A DNA stretch of 24,697 nucleotides from contig CAYQZZ010000029.1 in assembly GCA_964422155.1 (NCBI GenBank), forward strand, positions 1 through 24,697, given 5' to 3'. Under the pieces are notes generated by a model. It searched no databases. It was not told the origin of the DNA and worked only from the letters and a program-made list of their open reading frames with translations. Shown piece by piece: positions 8,222-14,185 of the stretch; within the stretch, counting starts at the first letter, position 1, and each line of letters opens with the position of its first letter. The stretch is from JBGPRB01 sp964422155 (lineage in GTDB: Bacteria > Chloroflexota > Dehalococcoidia > Dehalococcoidales > RBG-16-60-22). The position numbers and the translations under genes were made by a program.

Positions 8222-8917
8222 TCAGGAGATAAACAGAATACGGCCGCAAGTGCCGCACTGCACCGGTTGGCCGCTTCGGGCTTTCTGGAGCACATTGACC
8301 GATAGAGATATACGGCAAGCACGGCATATGCCCTGTTCCACCTTGGCAACAGCCTGCTTCTTTTGTTGTCTGATTTTTTCATACAGCTCAACGGCTGGCG
8401 ATTCAATTTGTTCGGCCAGCTGCTGGCGTCTTAGATTGAAGTCGGCCAGGGTTTTCTTCAGGAGTTCGATATCTTCAGTAAGCTGCCGTTGCTGCTGATG
8501 CCACTCGTCCTCGAGCTTCTGGTACTCGTTGCTGGCAGAAGCTACAATCTTTTCCGCCATTTCGACCTGGTCGATTATTTCCAGGGTTTTATTCTCCAGC
8601 TGGTCGCTCCTGGATTTCATCGTATTAACCTCATGCTGGAGGCTGGATAGCTCCTTGGGATTGGTAATTCTGCCGCCGTATAATTGCTTTTCGGCAGCCG
8701 CAATTTTAGTCAGCAGGTCGTCCACCTCCCACTCGGCGTCATGGTGCTGGTGTTTTAGCTCCTCCAGATGCTGGCGTTCTGAGGTCAGGCGAGTACGGAT
8801 ATTGTCTAGTTCCTCCATTTTCCCGAGCTGGCCGGTTTTGAGGCTCAAGGTCTGCTCGGTCTGCTCGATATTTATATCGAGTTCCTGTAACTGGTAGAGT
8901 TGTTTGGTGATAGTCAT
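8222..8917 (-). CDS. C4 zinc-ribbon, coiled-coil protein (DUF164/zf-RING_7 type)
   Basis: 231 residues. Residues 1-185 are almost entirely a Glu/Gln/Lys/Leu-rich coiled coil that probably forms a long hairpin. The C-terminus carries a C4 zinc ribbon, CRACRISLS and CGTCGRILFIS, with the usual CxxC pairs about 20 residues apart. Proteins of this family (COG1579) are widespread; a nucleic-acid-associated or translation-linked role has been suggested, but the activity is not firmly known. The usual family motif has GC.GCH where this one has CRACRI, a minor variation. The gene leads the pair with RNase HI, which begins 8 bp after its stop. Its ribosome binding site is weak. Confidence 0.9.
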   Translation of the reverse strand: MTITKQLYQLQELDINIEQTEQTLSLKTGQLGKMEELDNIRTRLTSERQHLEELKHQHHDAEWEVDDLLTKIAAAEKQLYGGRITNPKELSSLQHEVNTMKSRSDQLENKTLEIIDQVEMAEKIVASASNEYQKLEDEWHQQQRQLTEDIELLKKTLADFNLRRQQLAEQIESPAVELYEKIRQQKKQAVAKVEQGICRACRISLSVNVLQKARSGQPVQCGTCGRILFIS

Positions 8918-8934
8918 ATTCGTTTCTGTTGCCT

Positions 8935-8963
8935 ATTCTATAACGTACTACACTTAATATCAA
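8935..8963 (-). promoter_or_regulatory. Promoter of the zinc-ribbon/RNase HI operon
   Basis: On the minus strand, TTGATA (8958-8963) is followed after 17 bases by TAGAAT (8935-8940), both close to the sigma-70 consensus. It lies directly before the zinc-ribbon gene and is back to back with the phage-side promoter at 8976-9016. Confidence 0.65.
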
Positions 8964-8975
8964 ACTGAGAAAATA

Positions 8976-9016
8976 GCGACAAAAACCTGTGGTCAAAAGA
9001 GAACATATGTGCTAAT
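8976..9016 (+). promoter_or_regulatory. Phage-type promoter element, copy 1 (before the terminase block)
   Basis: A 41-base stretch that matches 19761-19802 in two blocks: GNGACAAAA at the left, and AGAACANATGTGCTAAT at the right (16 of 17 identical, at 9000-9016). The right block contains a TG-extended -10-like sequence. The -35 here is poor (TGGTCA at 8990-8995), so an activator or a phage-specific factor may be needed. See the finding on the shared element. Confidence 0.55.
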
Positions 9017-9048
9017 ATATTGTTTAGACTTTTATGATAGGGGGAAGC

Positions 9049-9237
9049 ATGAGCCTGTTAAGGACAGCTTTAGAGAAGGAGAGATGGGACCTGGCAGCTC
9101 ACACTATTGTCCTGGCTGCCGTCAGGGTGCTGAATAGAGGAGAGGCGGATGTCGGAGAGAATGAACGGAAGAAGTATCTCAAAGAAGCGCAACCAGAGCA
9201 CCAGGAAGCAGAACTTCTATTCCCGAGTTCTCGATGA
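9049..9237 (+). CDS. Small phage-side protein of unknown function
   Basis: 62 residues from the ATG at 9049, which has a GGGGGAAG ribosome binding site (another ATG at 9034 has none). The N-terminus (LLRTALEKERWDLAAHTIVL) is amphipathic and looks like a real protein helix. The C-terminal third is charged and low-complexity, and it overlaps the next gene by 89 bp in another frame. It is the first ORF after the phage-type promoter. I do not recognise a function. Only the part before 9149 is free of overlap, so the true end could have been shifted by a later gene start. Confidence 0.5.
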   Translation: MSLLRTALEKERWDLAAHTIVLAAVRVLNRGEADVGENERKKYLKEAQPEHQEAELLFPSSR

Positions 9238-9526
9238 AGCCGAGAGACTCGACCTGGAGCTAGCGGCCGGGGTGAATGGCATCGATGATGAAATTGCCCT
9301 GCTACGAGTCGAGTTAAAAAAGGCCATTACGGGTGGCGATGCTAAGAACCTGAGGCTCCTTGTCAACGCGACCAACGCTCTGGAGAGACTGATACGTACC
9401 AGGTACCAGATTACGAAGGAACAACGGAAAGGGCTGAAGGAGGCTATAACGAACGTCCTCAGGGATATAGCTATTCCGCTCGGCATTAATATCGGAGCTA
9501 CAGCCATTGGCAAACGAATCGGCTAA
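9149..9526 (+). CDS. Probable phage terminase small subunit or terminase-linked protein
   Basis: 125 residues, starting at an ATG with an AGGAG site 6 bases upstream. After a basic N-terminus (KKRNQSTRKQ) it is strongly helical: DDEIALLRVELKKAI, then DAKNLRLLVNATNALERLIR, then RYQITKEQRKGLKEAI. The pattern of two helices around an asparagine-rich turn is seen in small proteins encoded directly before the large terminase in many prophages, where the small subunit recognises phage DNA. No classical HTH is evident, so the role comes mainly from position: it overlaps the start of the large terminase by 20 bp. It could instead be a regulator. Confidence 0.65.
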   Translation: MSERMNGRSISKKRNQSTRKQNFYSRVLDEAERLDLELAAGVNGIDDEIALLRVELKKAITGGDAKNLRLLVNATNALERLIRTRYQITKEQRKGLKEAITNVLRDIAIPLGINIGATAIGKRIG

Positions 9527-10916
9527 CAGCGGGCTTACGACACGCCAGCTCAGGCCCTATCAGCGGGAAGTGGCCGTGGCGATACTCGACAGCGTGTTCG
9601 GAGGAAAGGGGTTGACCTTTTCCGTGGAAATGGCCCGGCAGGGAGGGAAGAACGAGCTTTCGGCCCAGCTCGAACTGCTTCTATTGACTTTGCACATGGC
9701 CGAGCCAAAAAACTTAATAAAGTGCTCGCCGACATTCAAGCCGCAGACGGTCATCTCCATGATGAGGTTGAAGGACAGGCTCAACGATGCCGGCTTCGAT
9801 GGCATCTGGACGGCGGAGCTGGGCTACATCGTCAAGCTGGGGAACGCTCGCGCCATCTTCCTATCGGCTGACGAATCTGCCAACGTGGTCGGCAACACCG
9901 CCCATATCCTCCTCGAAATCGACGAATCGCAGGACGTGAGCAAGGAGAAATACAGCAAGGAGTTCAAGCCGATGGGGGCGACGACCAACGTAACAACTGT
10001 CCACTACGGGACGACCTGGGACGACGCCACGCTGCTGGAGGAGGTGAAGCAGACGAACCTCGAACTGGAGCGGCGGGACGGCATCAGGCGCCATTTCCGG
10101 TACGACTGGGAGGAGGTGGCGCAATATAACCCGGACTATAAGGCATACGCGCAAGCGGAGAGGGAGCGACTCGGCGAGAACCACCCGCTTTTCCTGACGC
10201 AGTACCGCCTGCTGCCGATACACGGCGGGGGCGGCTTTTTGAGTAAACAGCAGCGGGCGCAGTTGCAGGGGGAACATGAAAGGAAGAGAAGAGGCGAGGC
10301 AGGGAAGGTCTATGTGGCCGGGATAGATTTGGCGGGGGAGGAAGAGGGGGAGGGGGTAGAATATCTCATAACGCTAAATCCTAAAAGGGACTCCACCGTG
10401 ATGACCATAGGGGAACTGGACTTTTCAGGCTGTAATGAAGTAAACAAAGAGTCGCATATTAAAATCGTCGAACACTACCGGTGGACAGGGAAAAAGCATA
10501 CCGAGCTTTACGCGCAACTGGTGGATATTCTCAAAAACGTCTGGCGATGTCGGAGGGTGGTGGTTGACGCGACGGGGGTGGGAGAGCCGGTGGCATCGTT
10601 TTTGAGGAAGGCGCTGGGCTCGAGGGTAACGCCGTTCACGTTCACACAAAAATCGAAGAGCGAACTGGGGTTCAACCTGCTGGCGGCGGTGAACTCAGGC
10701 AGGATTAAAATGTACCGGGGTGACGGGTCGGCGGAGTACCAGGAGTTCTGTTTAGAGATGGAGAAGGCGAGGAGCCAGTACCGGGCGAGCCAGACGATGA
10801 ACTTTTATGTGGAGCCTTCGCAGGGGCACGACGACTTTTTGATGAGCCTGGCGCTGGTGGTGGAGGCGGGGAATAGCTATGAGGTGAGAAGTGCGAAAGG
10901 GGAAGAGAGGGAGTGA
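9507..10916 (+). CDS. Phage terminase large subunit
   Basis: 469 residues, with a TTG start overlapping the upstream gene by 20 bp. The large terminase is the ATP-driven motor that pumps DNA into the prohead and cuts concatemers. The ATPase half has a Walker A-like RQGGKNE (residues 44-50; Arg-Gln-Gly-Gly-Lys is common in terminases) and a Walker B ILLEIDE (134-140) with the catalytic Glu. The RNase H-like nuclease half shows three acidic motifs: AGIDLAGEE (about 270), VVVDATGVGEP (about 352-362) and HDDFLMSLAL (about 440). All key residues appear intact, so nothing suggests decay. The portal gene that normally follows lies 9.3 kb away instead. Confidence 0.93.
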   Translation: MANESANSGLTTRQLRPYQREVAVAILDSVFGGKGLTFSVEMARQGGKNELSAQLELLLLTLHMAEPKNLIKCSPTFKPQTVISMMRLKDRLNDAGFDGIWTAELGYIVKLGNARAIFLSADESANVVGNTAHILLEIDESQDVSKEKYSKEFKPMGATTNVTTVHYGTTWDDATLLEEVKQTNLELERRDGIRRHFRYDWEEVAQYNPDYKAYAQAERERLGENHPLFLTQYRLLPIHGGGGFLSKQQRAQLQGEHERKRRGEAGKVYVAGIDLAGEEEGEGVEYLITLNPKRDSTVMTIGELDFSGCNEVNKESHIKIVEHYRWTGKKHTELYAQLVDILKNVWRCRRVVVDATGVGEPVASFLRKALGSRVTPFTFTQKSKSELGFNLLAAVNSGRIKMYRGDGSAEYQEFCLEMEKARSQYRASQTMNFYVEPSQGHDDFLMSLALVVEAGNSYEVRSAKGEERE

Positions 10917-10944
10917 GGGAGGAAAAATTAATTTGAACGTATTC

Positions 10945-10972
10945 TTGACAAATGCTAATATAATCATATAAT
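10945..10972 (+). promoter_or_regulatory. Consensus promoter of the DUF5678/retropepsin pair
   Basis: TTGACA (10945-10950) and TATAAT (10967-10972) are perfect hexamers 16 bases apart. The 10-base unit that holds the -10, ATCATATAAT (10963-10972), is repeated exactly at 10973-10982. The promoter serves a leader of about 150 bases before the first gene. Confidence 0.75.
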
Positions 10973-10990
10973 ATCATATAATAATTAGAC

Positions 10991-11059
10991 AGTACTAAAG
11001 TACTATCGAAAATGATACTAATTTCTTACTGAATAAGAACTATTATAAATGTATCATTT
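10991..11059 (+). promoter_or_regulatory. Structured AT-rich leader with inverted repeats
   Basis: The leader holds two copies of the palindrome AGTACT (10991-10996 and 10999-11004). It also has a perfect 9-base inverted repeat, AAATGATAC (11010-11018) with GTATCATTT (11051-11059). These lie between the promoter and the gene at 11132, and could be operator sites or an RNA stem. The function is inferred. Confidence 0.4.
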
Positions 11060-11131
11060 ATATGAAGTTAAATATTGCACTTCTAAACAGCTAAAACTCT
11101 ACATTTTAAATTCGAGGAAAGAGGTACGATT

Positions 11132-11422
11132 ATGCCTGCTAGTAATATGCTAGAAAAAGTAATTAAATACGTGGGTGGAAGATGTGAATTCGAACGAAAA
11201 CATCAACAATACACTGACGATTTAGCATTTTTTGAAAAAAATTTTATCAATTGGGCAGATAAGCATGATAATGAGTGGGTAGCTATCTACAATGAAAGAC
11301 TTGTTGGACACTCAAAGAAGTATGAAACGTTAGCAAAGATAATAACAGAAAGGAAAAAATTACCCATTAACGAAGTAGTAGTCAAGTTCTTAACAACCAG
11401 ACAGGTAACGACATTATTTTAA
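11132..11422 (+). CDS. DUF5678-like small protein
   Basis: 96 residues, with an AAAGAGG ribosome binding site. The first half is charged and helical (LAFFEKNFINWADKHDNEW). The second half, WVAIYNERLVGHSKKYETLA, then KIITERKKLPINEVVVKFL, matches the DUF5678 pattern in which a short sheet begins with a WVA/I motif and ends in a V-V-F strand; that domain has no known function. It is followed after only 4 bp by a retropepsin-like protease gene, so the two are surely co-transcribed. Base composition is visibly more AT-rich than the terminase before and the CGGC gene after, pointing to separate acquisition. The domain call is from memory of the pattern. Confidence 0.75.
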   Translation: MPASNMLEKVIKYVGGRCEFERKHQQYTDDLAFFEKNFINWADKHDNEWVAIYNERLVGHSKKYETLAKIITERKKLPINEVVVKFLTTRQVTTLF

Positions 11423-11426
11423 ATCT

Positions 11427-11879
11427 ATGCGGAAAGTCAAGTGTAGATTATCTCAATTTGGATTTGTAACAATGAGACCTGCACCAGCTGTGCAGGTCTT
11501 TTGCTATATACCTATTTTAGACCATGGTGAATGGGTTGATTTTTTAATCGATACGGGTTCTTCAGACACTTGCCTTAATGGTATCTATGCGTTAGATTTA
11601 CAACAGAATATGCGTGAAGAGACACTTGGGGATTCTTTGAGTGTTGGAGGTGGATGTAAATATTATCATGAGAGAGCTGTATTAATATTCCAAGACGAAA
11701 ATGATGACCCATTTTCTTGTCAGGTGCTTCCCTTGGGAATTCAACAAATACAACCACAGCATTTAAAAATACCTGATTTTCTAGATTGTCCATCACTTCT
11801 AGGTCGTGATGTAATTGAAAAATGTGTTTTATATGTTGAAATAAGCAAAGGCACGGTTGAACTAGTATTCCCACGATAA
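11427..11879 (+). CDS. Retropepsin-like aspartic protease
   Basis: 150 residues. FLIDTGSSDTCL (Asp 42-Thr-Gly) is the active-site motif of single-domain clan AA proteases, which work as dimers with one Asp from each chain. SLLGRDVIEKC near residue 130 is the usual second conserved motif of the retropepsin fold. There is no signal peptide or membrane segment, so it should be cytoplasmic; some relatives are bound in polyproteins, but this one stands alone. It follows the DUF5678 gene by 4 bp and shares its AT-rich composition. An alternative start at Met 16 (11472) is possible; there a terminator-like hairpin directly follows the ATG. The natural target is unknown, and the DUF5678 partner is an obvious candidate. 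Confidence 0.85.
   Translation: MRKVKCRLSQFGFVTMRPAPAVQVFCYIPILDHGEWVDFLIDTGSSDTCLNGIYALDLQQNMREETLGDSLSVGGGCKYYHERAVLIFQDENDDPFSCQVLPLGIQQIQPQHLKIPDFLDCPSLLGRDVIEKCVLYVEISKGTVELVFPR
11475..11502 (+). terminator. Terminator-like hairpin inside the protease gene
   Basis: The arms GACCTGCAC (11476-11484) and GTGCAGGTC (11490-11498) pair perfectly over 9 bp around a 5-base loop, and four T residues follow. An outer A-T pair extends the stem. It is fully inside the 5' end of the retropepsin frame, so it may attenuate transcription of the protease relative to the upstream gene. Confidence 0.5.
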
Positions 11880-11971
11880 ATTTAGATGACTGAAATATTG
11901 CAGCTACTTTGGTAACAACTTAAGTATTTTGATTAGCAACTGCTGAATTTGAAAAACATTATGACTTAAAT

Positions 11972-12003
11972 GGGGGCCGTTAGTGCCCCCTTTTATTTTT
12001 TGT
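11972..12003 (+). terminator. Intrinsic terminator after the retropepsin gene
   Basis: The stem GGGGGC (11972-11977) and GCCCCC (11985-11990) is followed by TTTTATTTTTT. It lies about 90 bp after the protease stop. Its T-run merges directly into TGTGCTAATATG, the promoter-like motif of the next gene. Confidence 0.85.
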
Positions 12004-12011
12004 GCTAATAT
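12001..12011 (+). promoter_or_regulatory. TG-extended -10-like motif before the CGGC gene
   Basis: TGTGCTAATAT directly follows a terminator T-run. It matches the right end of the phage-type promoter elements at 9008-9018 and (less one base) 19794-19804. No -35 is visible, because the terminator stem occupies that place. Confidence 0.4.
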
Positions 12012-12046
12012 GTATTCAATCAGAATTAGAGAAGGGAGAAAAGTAC

Positions 12047-12469
12047 GTGGTGAAAATAGGGATTATACGCTGCGACGAAAACAGCGAAAGATGCGCGGGG
12101 TGGAACTGTTTCCCGGCAATGGCGAATAAGACAGGAGAGTTCGCGAAGTACGACACGATAGAAATCGTGGGGTTCGATACGTGCGGTGGCTGCGGGCACG
12201 GCAAAGCCGACAAGATATTAAAAAATGCTAAAAGACTCAAGGAAAAAGGCGCCGAGGTTATACATCTCGGGAATTGCATAGCAAGCGATTGTCCATCGAA
12301 AGACATATACATAAAAGCGCTGCGAAAGAGTATGAAAATACCGATAGTGGAGAAGACACACGGGGGGCCGTCCCCTGCGCAAATGGCAGCCTATAGGGCA
12401 GCCGCGGAGGCGAAGAAGGCGAAAGCCGCGGAAGCCAGGAGAGCCAGGCGGGCGAAGGCGAAAAAATAA
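12047..12469 (+). CDS. CGGC-domain (cysteine-rich, putative metal-binding) protein
   Basis: 140 residues from the GTG at 12047, which lies 8 bases after GGGAG; a frame from 12002 would start inside the promoter motif. The protein begins with a short beta strand (KIGIIRCDEN). It carries the CGGC signature in FDTCGGCGHGKADKI, with further Cys in RCDENSERCAGWNC and LGNCIASDCPSK, as in the CGGC/DUF1847-like family thought to bind metal. The conserved domain ends near VEKTHGGPSP. An unusual tail of about 30 residues follows, made almost only of Ala, Lys and Arg, and could bind nucleic acid. It has its own terminators on both sides, so it is a single-gene unit. Confidence 0.85.
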   Translation: MVKIGIIRCDENSERCAGWNCFPAMANKTGEFAKYDTIEIVGFDTCGGCGHGKADKILKNAKRLKEKGAEVIHLGNCIASDCPSKDIYIKALRKSMKIPIVEKTHGGPSPAQMAAYRAAAEAKKAKAAEARRARRAKAKK

Positions 12470-12492
12470 GAGATCATAGGGAGGGGGGAAAA

Positions 12493-12521
12493 GGGGAGCG
12501 GTGACGCTCCCCTTATTTTTT
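12493..12521 (+). terminator. Intrinsic terminator of the CGGC gene (possibly bidirectional)
   Basis: A perfect 8-bp stem, GGGGAGCG (12493-12500) with CGCTCCCC (12505-12512), has a GTGA loop and is followed by TTATTTTTT. On the other strand it lies after the mscL stop with a shorter T-run, so it can serve both converging genes. Confidence 0.92.
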
Positions 12522-12538
12522 ACCAGAGACTAAAAAGC

Positions 12539-13015
12539 TCAGGCAGGTTTGAGTTCCGAGGTACAATGGGGGCAGCGGACAGCCTTCAGGGGAATGGCGG
12601 TGGCACAGTAAGGACACTCTTTAGTCGGTGGCGCTGCGGCGGCCGCTTCAGTCGCTTTCTTTGTTTCCAGGGCTTTTCTAGCCTTGTTTACCAGGCGCAC
12701 AACCATGAATACAGCAAAGGCAACGATGATGAAGGCGATTATGGTGTTGATAAAGACACCGTAATTAAAAGTAACAGCACCGGCGGCCTGGGCATTGGCC
12801 ATGGTGTGATAAGGTGGTGGGGTGGTCGCACCATTTCTGATTACCACAAACAGATTCGTGAAATCTACTTTCCCTAATAACAAGCCGATGGGCGGCATGA
12901 TAATGTCTTTAACCAGGGAATTTACGATTGTGCCAAAAGCGGCACCGATGATGATACCTACAGCCAGGTCGAGCACATTACCGCGCATAACAAAGTCTCT
13001 GAATTCCTTAAACAT
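12539..13015 (-). CDS. mscL: Large-conductance mechanosensitive channel with C-terminal zinc ribbon
   Basis: 158 residues. MscL opens under membrane tension to release solutes during osmotic downshock. The N-terminal amphipathic helix and first membrane helix are textbook (FKEFRDFVMRGNVLDLAVG, then IIIGAAFGTIVNSLVKDIIM and PPIGLLLG). The second helix is IIAFIIVAFAVFMVVRLVNK. Instead of the plain helical bundle tail it ends in a zinc ribbon with CPYC and CPHC (about residues 134-155), a variant seen in several phyla. An AAGGAG site lies 7 bases before the ATG. It converges on the CGGC gene and is bracketed by a direct repeat (12505-12521 and 13109-13126), as if inserted. Confidence 0.97.
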   Translation of the reverse strand: MFKEFRDFVMRGNVLDLAVGIIIGAAFGTIVNSLVKDIIMPPIGLLLGKVDFTNLFVVIRNGATTPPPYHTMANAQAAGAVTFNYGVFINTIIAFIIVAFAVFMVVRLVNKARKALETKKATEAAAAAPPTKECPYCATAIPLKAVRCPHCTSELKPA

Positions 13016-13048
13016 GATTAATTCTCCTTCAAAGCATGTAGTTACTCT

Positions 13049-13077
13049 ATAGTATTTATTCTATTATATGTTGTCAA
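13049..13077 (-). promoter_or_regulatory. Promoter of mscL
   Basis: On the minus strand a perfect TTGACA (13072-13077) is followed after 17 bases by TACTAT (13049-13054). The leader would be about 25-30 bases and holds the AAGGAG ribosome binding site. Confidence 0.7.
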
Positions 13078-13108
13078 ATACTTTTACGTATTCATGTAAT
13101 GTAAGTAG

Positions 13109-13126
13109 CGCTCCCCTTTATTTTTT
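13109..13126 (+). repeat. Orphan right half of a terminator (direct repeat of 12505-12521)
   Basis: CGCTCCCCTTTATTTTTT matches the right arm and T-run of the terminator at 12493-12521, with one extra T. No left arm lies next to it. GTGTATTATTT follows, a -10-like stretch for the SnoaL gene, just as GTGCTAATATG follows the terminator at 11972. Confidence 0.6.
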
Positions 13127-13167
13127 GTGTATTATTTAGTCGATGAAATTTTAAAGGAGGATGAAAC

Positions 13168-13878
13168 GTGGCGCAAAAAGGACTGGAAGCTAAAGTGGCG
13201 TCGATGGAGAAAGAGCTGACAAGACTCAAGGACATCGAGGCGATACGCAAGCTGGAACACGCCTACAGCTTTTACCTGGTGATGTGGATGCCGGATGAAA
13301 TTATCGACCTGTTTTCCTGGAGGGACGACACGACGCTGGAATGGCCGGAGGGGACATTCTACGGCAAGGACGGCCTGAAACGGTTCTTCGGGAACATCAA
13401 CCCGAAGAAGGACCCGGAGTTCATGCACCAGATGATGCACCTTTCCGACGTCATCGACATCGCCGAAGACGGAAAGACCGGCAAGGGGCGGTGGTGGGGA
13501 TTCGGGGCGATGGCGCTTCCCATGGGCGATGCGGGCATCAATCAGGCTTTAGCCTGCGGCATCTATGAGAACGACTTCATCAAAGAAGAAGGCGTCTGGA
13601 AGCTCTGGAAAATAAAGTGGGTACCAGTGTACTCGGGGACACCGGCAAGGGGGTGGGTCAAAGAGGAGAGACTGGCCAAGCCGAGACCGCAGCCAAAACC
13701 GCAAAAAGAAGGAGAAGCAAGTGTACCGGTCTGGTGGAAGCCCGATAAGCCGGCCAAGGGCATAGCGTATTCGTACCCATCAGGATATATTTTGCCGTTC
13801 CACTTTAAACACCCGGTGACAGGGAAGAAGACCACTGAAGAAAAGAGAAACGCGAGAGTGAAGGGAGTGAAGAAGTAA
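13168..13878 (+). CDS. SnoaL-like (NTF2-fold) protein
   Basis: 236 residues from a GTG start with a strong AAAGGAGG site 7 bases upstream. A short N-terminal coiled coil (KVASMEKELTRLKDIEAIRK) leads into an alpha/beta cone fold: LEHAYSFYLVMWMPDEIIDL, TTLEWPEGTFYGKDGLKRFF, then MMHLSDVIDI and the strand pair GRWWGFGAM and WKLWKIKWVPVY. This matches SnoaL_4-like proteins, which include aromatic-ring and steroid-type dehydratases, isomerases and many of unknown role. The last 80 residues are a Lys/Pro-rich extension beyond the domain. The SDR gene lies about 300 bp downstream on the same strand, and the two may act on the same small molecule; that link is an inference. Confidence 0.8.
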   Translation: MAQKGLEAKVASMEKELTRLKDIEAIRKLEHAYSFYLVMWMPDEIIDLFSWRDDTTLEWPEGTFYGKDGLKRFFGNINPKKDPEFMHQMMHLSDVIDIAEDGKTGKGRWWGFGAMALPMGDAGINQALACGIYENDFIKEEGVWKLWKIKWVPVYSGTPARGWVKEERLAKPRPQPKPQKEGEASVPVWWKPDKPAKGIAYSYPSGYILPFHFKHPVTGKKTTEEKRNARVKGVKK

Positions 13879-14185
13879 GGGGAAAAAACTAAGCACTAAG
13901 CACTAAATACTAAACCCCGCCCTTTTTCCCCAAGGGGGATTAGTTGTAATATTCTATTTGTTACCTCACTTCCTAGCCGTTTCTCCTTTCGAGGTTATCA
14001 AGAGAGGTGGATATTTTCCGAGAGGGTGCGGTGACATCCTCGAGCTACACGCTTTCTGTAAGGGACGCTAAGGTAATTTACAGATAGGCTTTCTTGACGG
14101 AATGTAAAAAGAGGTTTAAATTAAACTGAAAGCGGACAGCATAGAATCATTTTCAGGTTATTTGAAAGACATGAAGGGAGATGCA
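13879..14185. other. Spacer between the SnoaL and SDR genes
   Basis: About 307 bp. The left part has tandem CTAAGCACTAAGCACTAAA-type words and a TTTTTCCCCAAGGGGGA near-palindrome; related text recurs at 15939-15999 after hicA. The right part holds the SDR promoter at 14094-14122. No gene is seen. Confidence 0.6.
14094..14122 (+). promoter_or_regulatory. Likely promoter of the SDR gene
   Basis: TTGACG (14094-14099), 17 bases, then TAAATT (14117-14122). The leader of about 55 bases ends at AGGGAG before the ATG at 14186. Confidence 0.5.

Noticed and set aside
8222..8327. Longer N-terminus of RNase HI reaching to 8327
   Set aside because: It would lie wholly inside the zinc-ribbon gene; the RNase H fold begins right after the TTG at 8213.
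9861..10277. 138-residue frame on the minus strand inside the terminase gene
   Set aside because: A shadow of GC-rich coding sequence on the other strand; Leu/Val/Arg-rich with no domain character.
12002..12046. Upstream GTG as start of the CGGC protein
   Set aside because: It lies inside the TGTGCTAATAT promoter motif next to a terminator and has no ribosome binding site; the extra 15 residues do not look like part of the domain.
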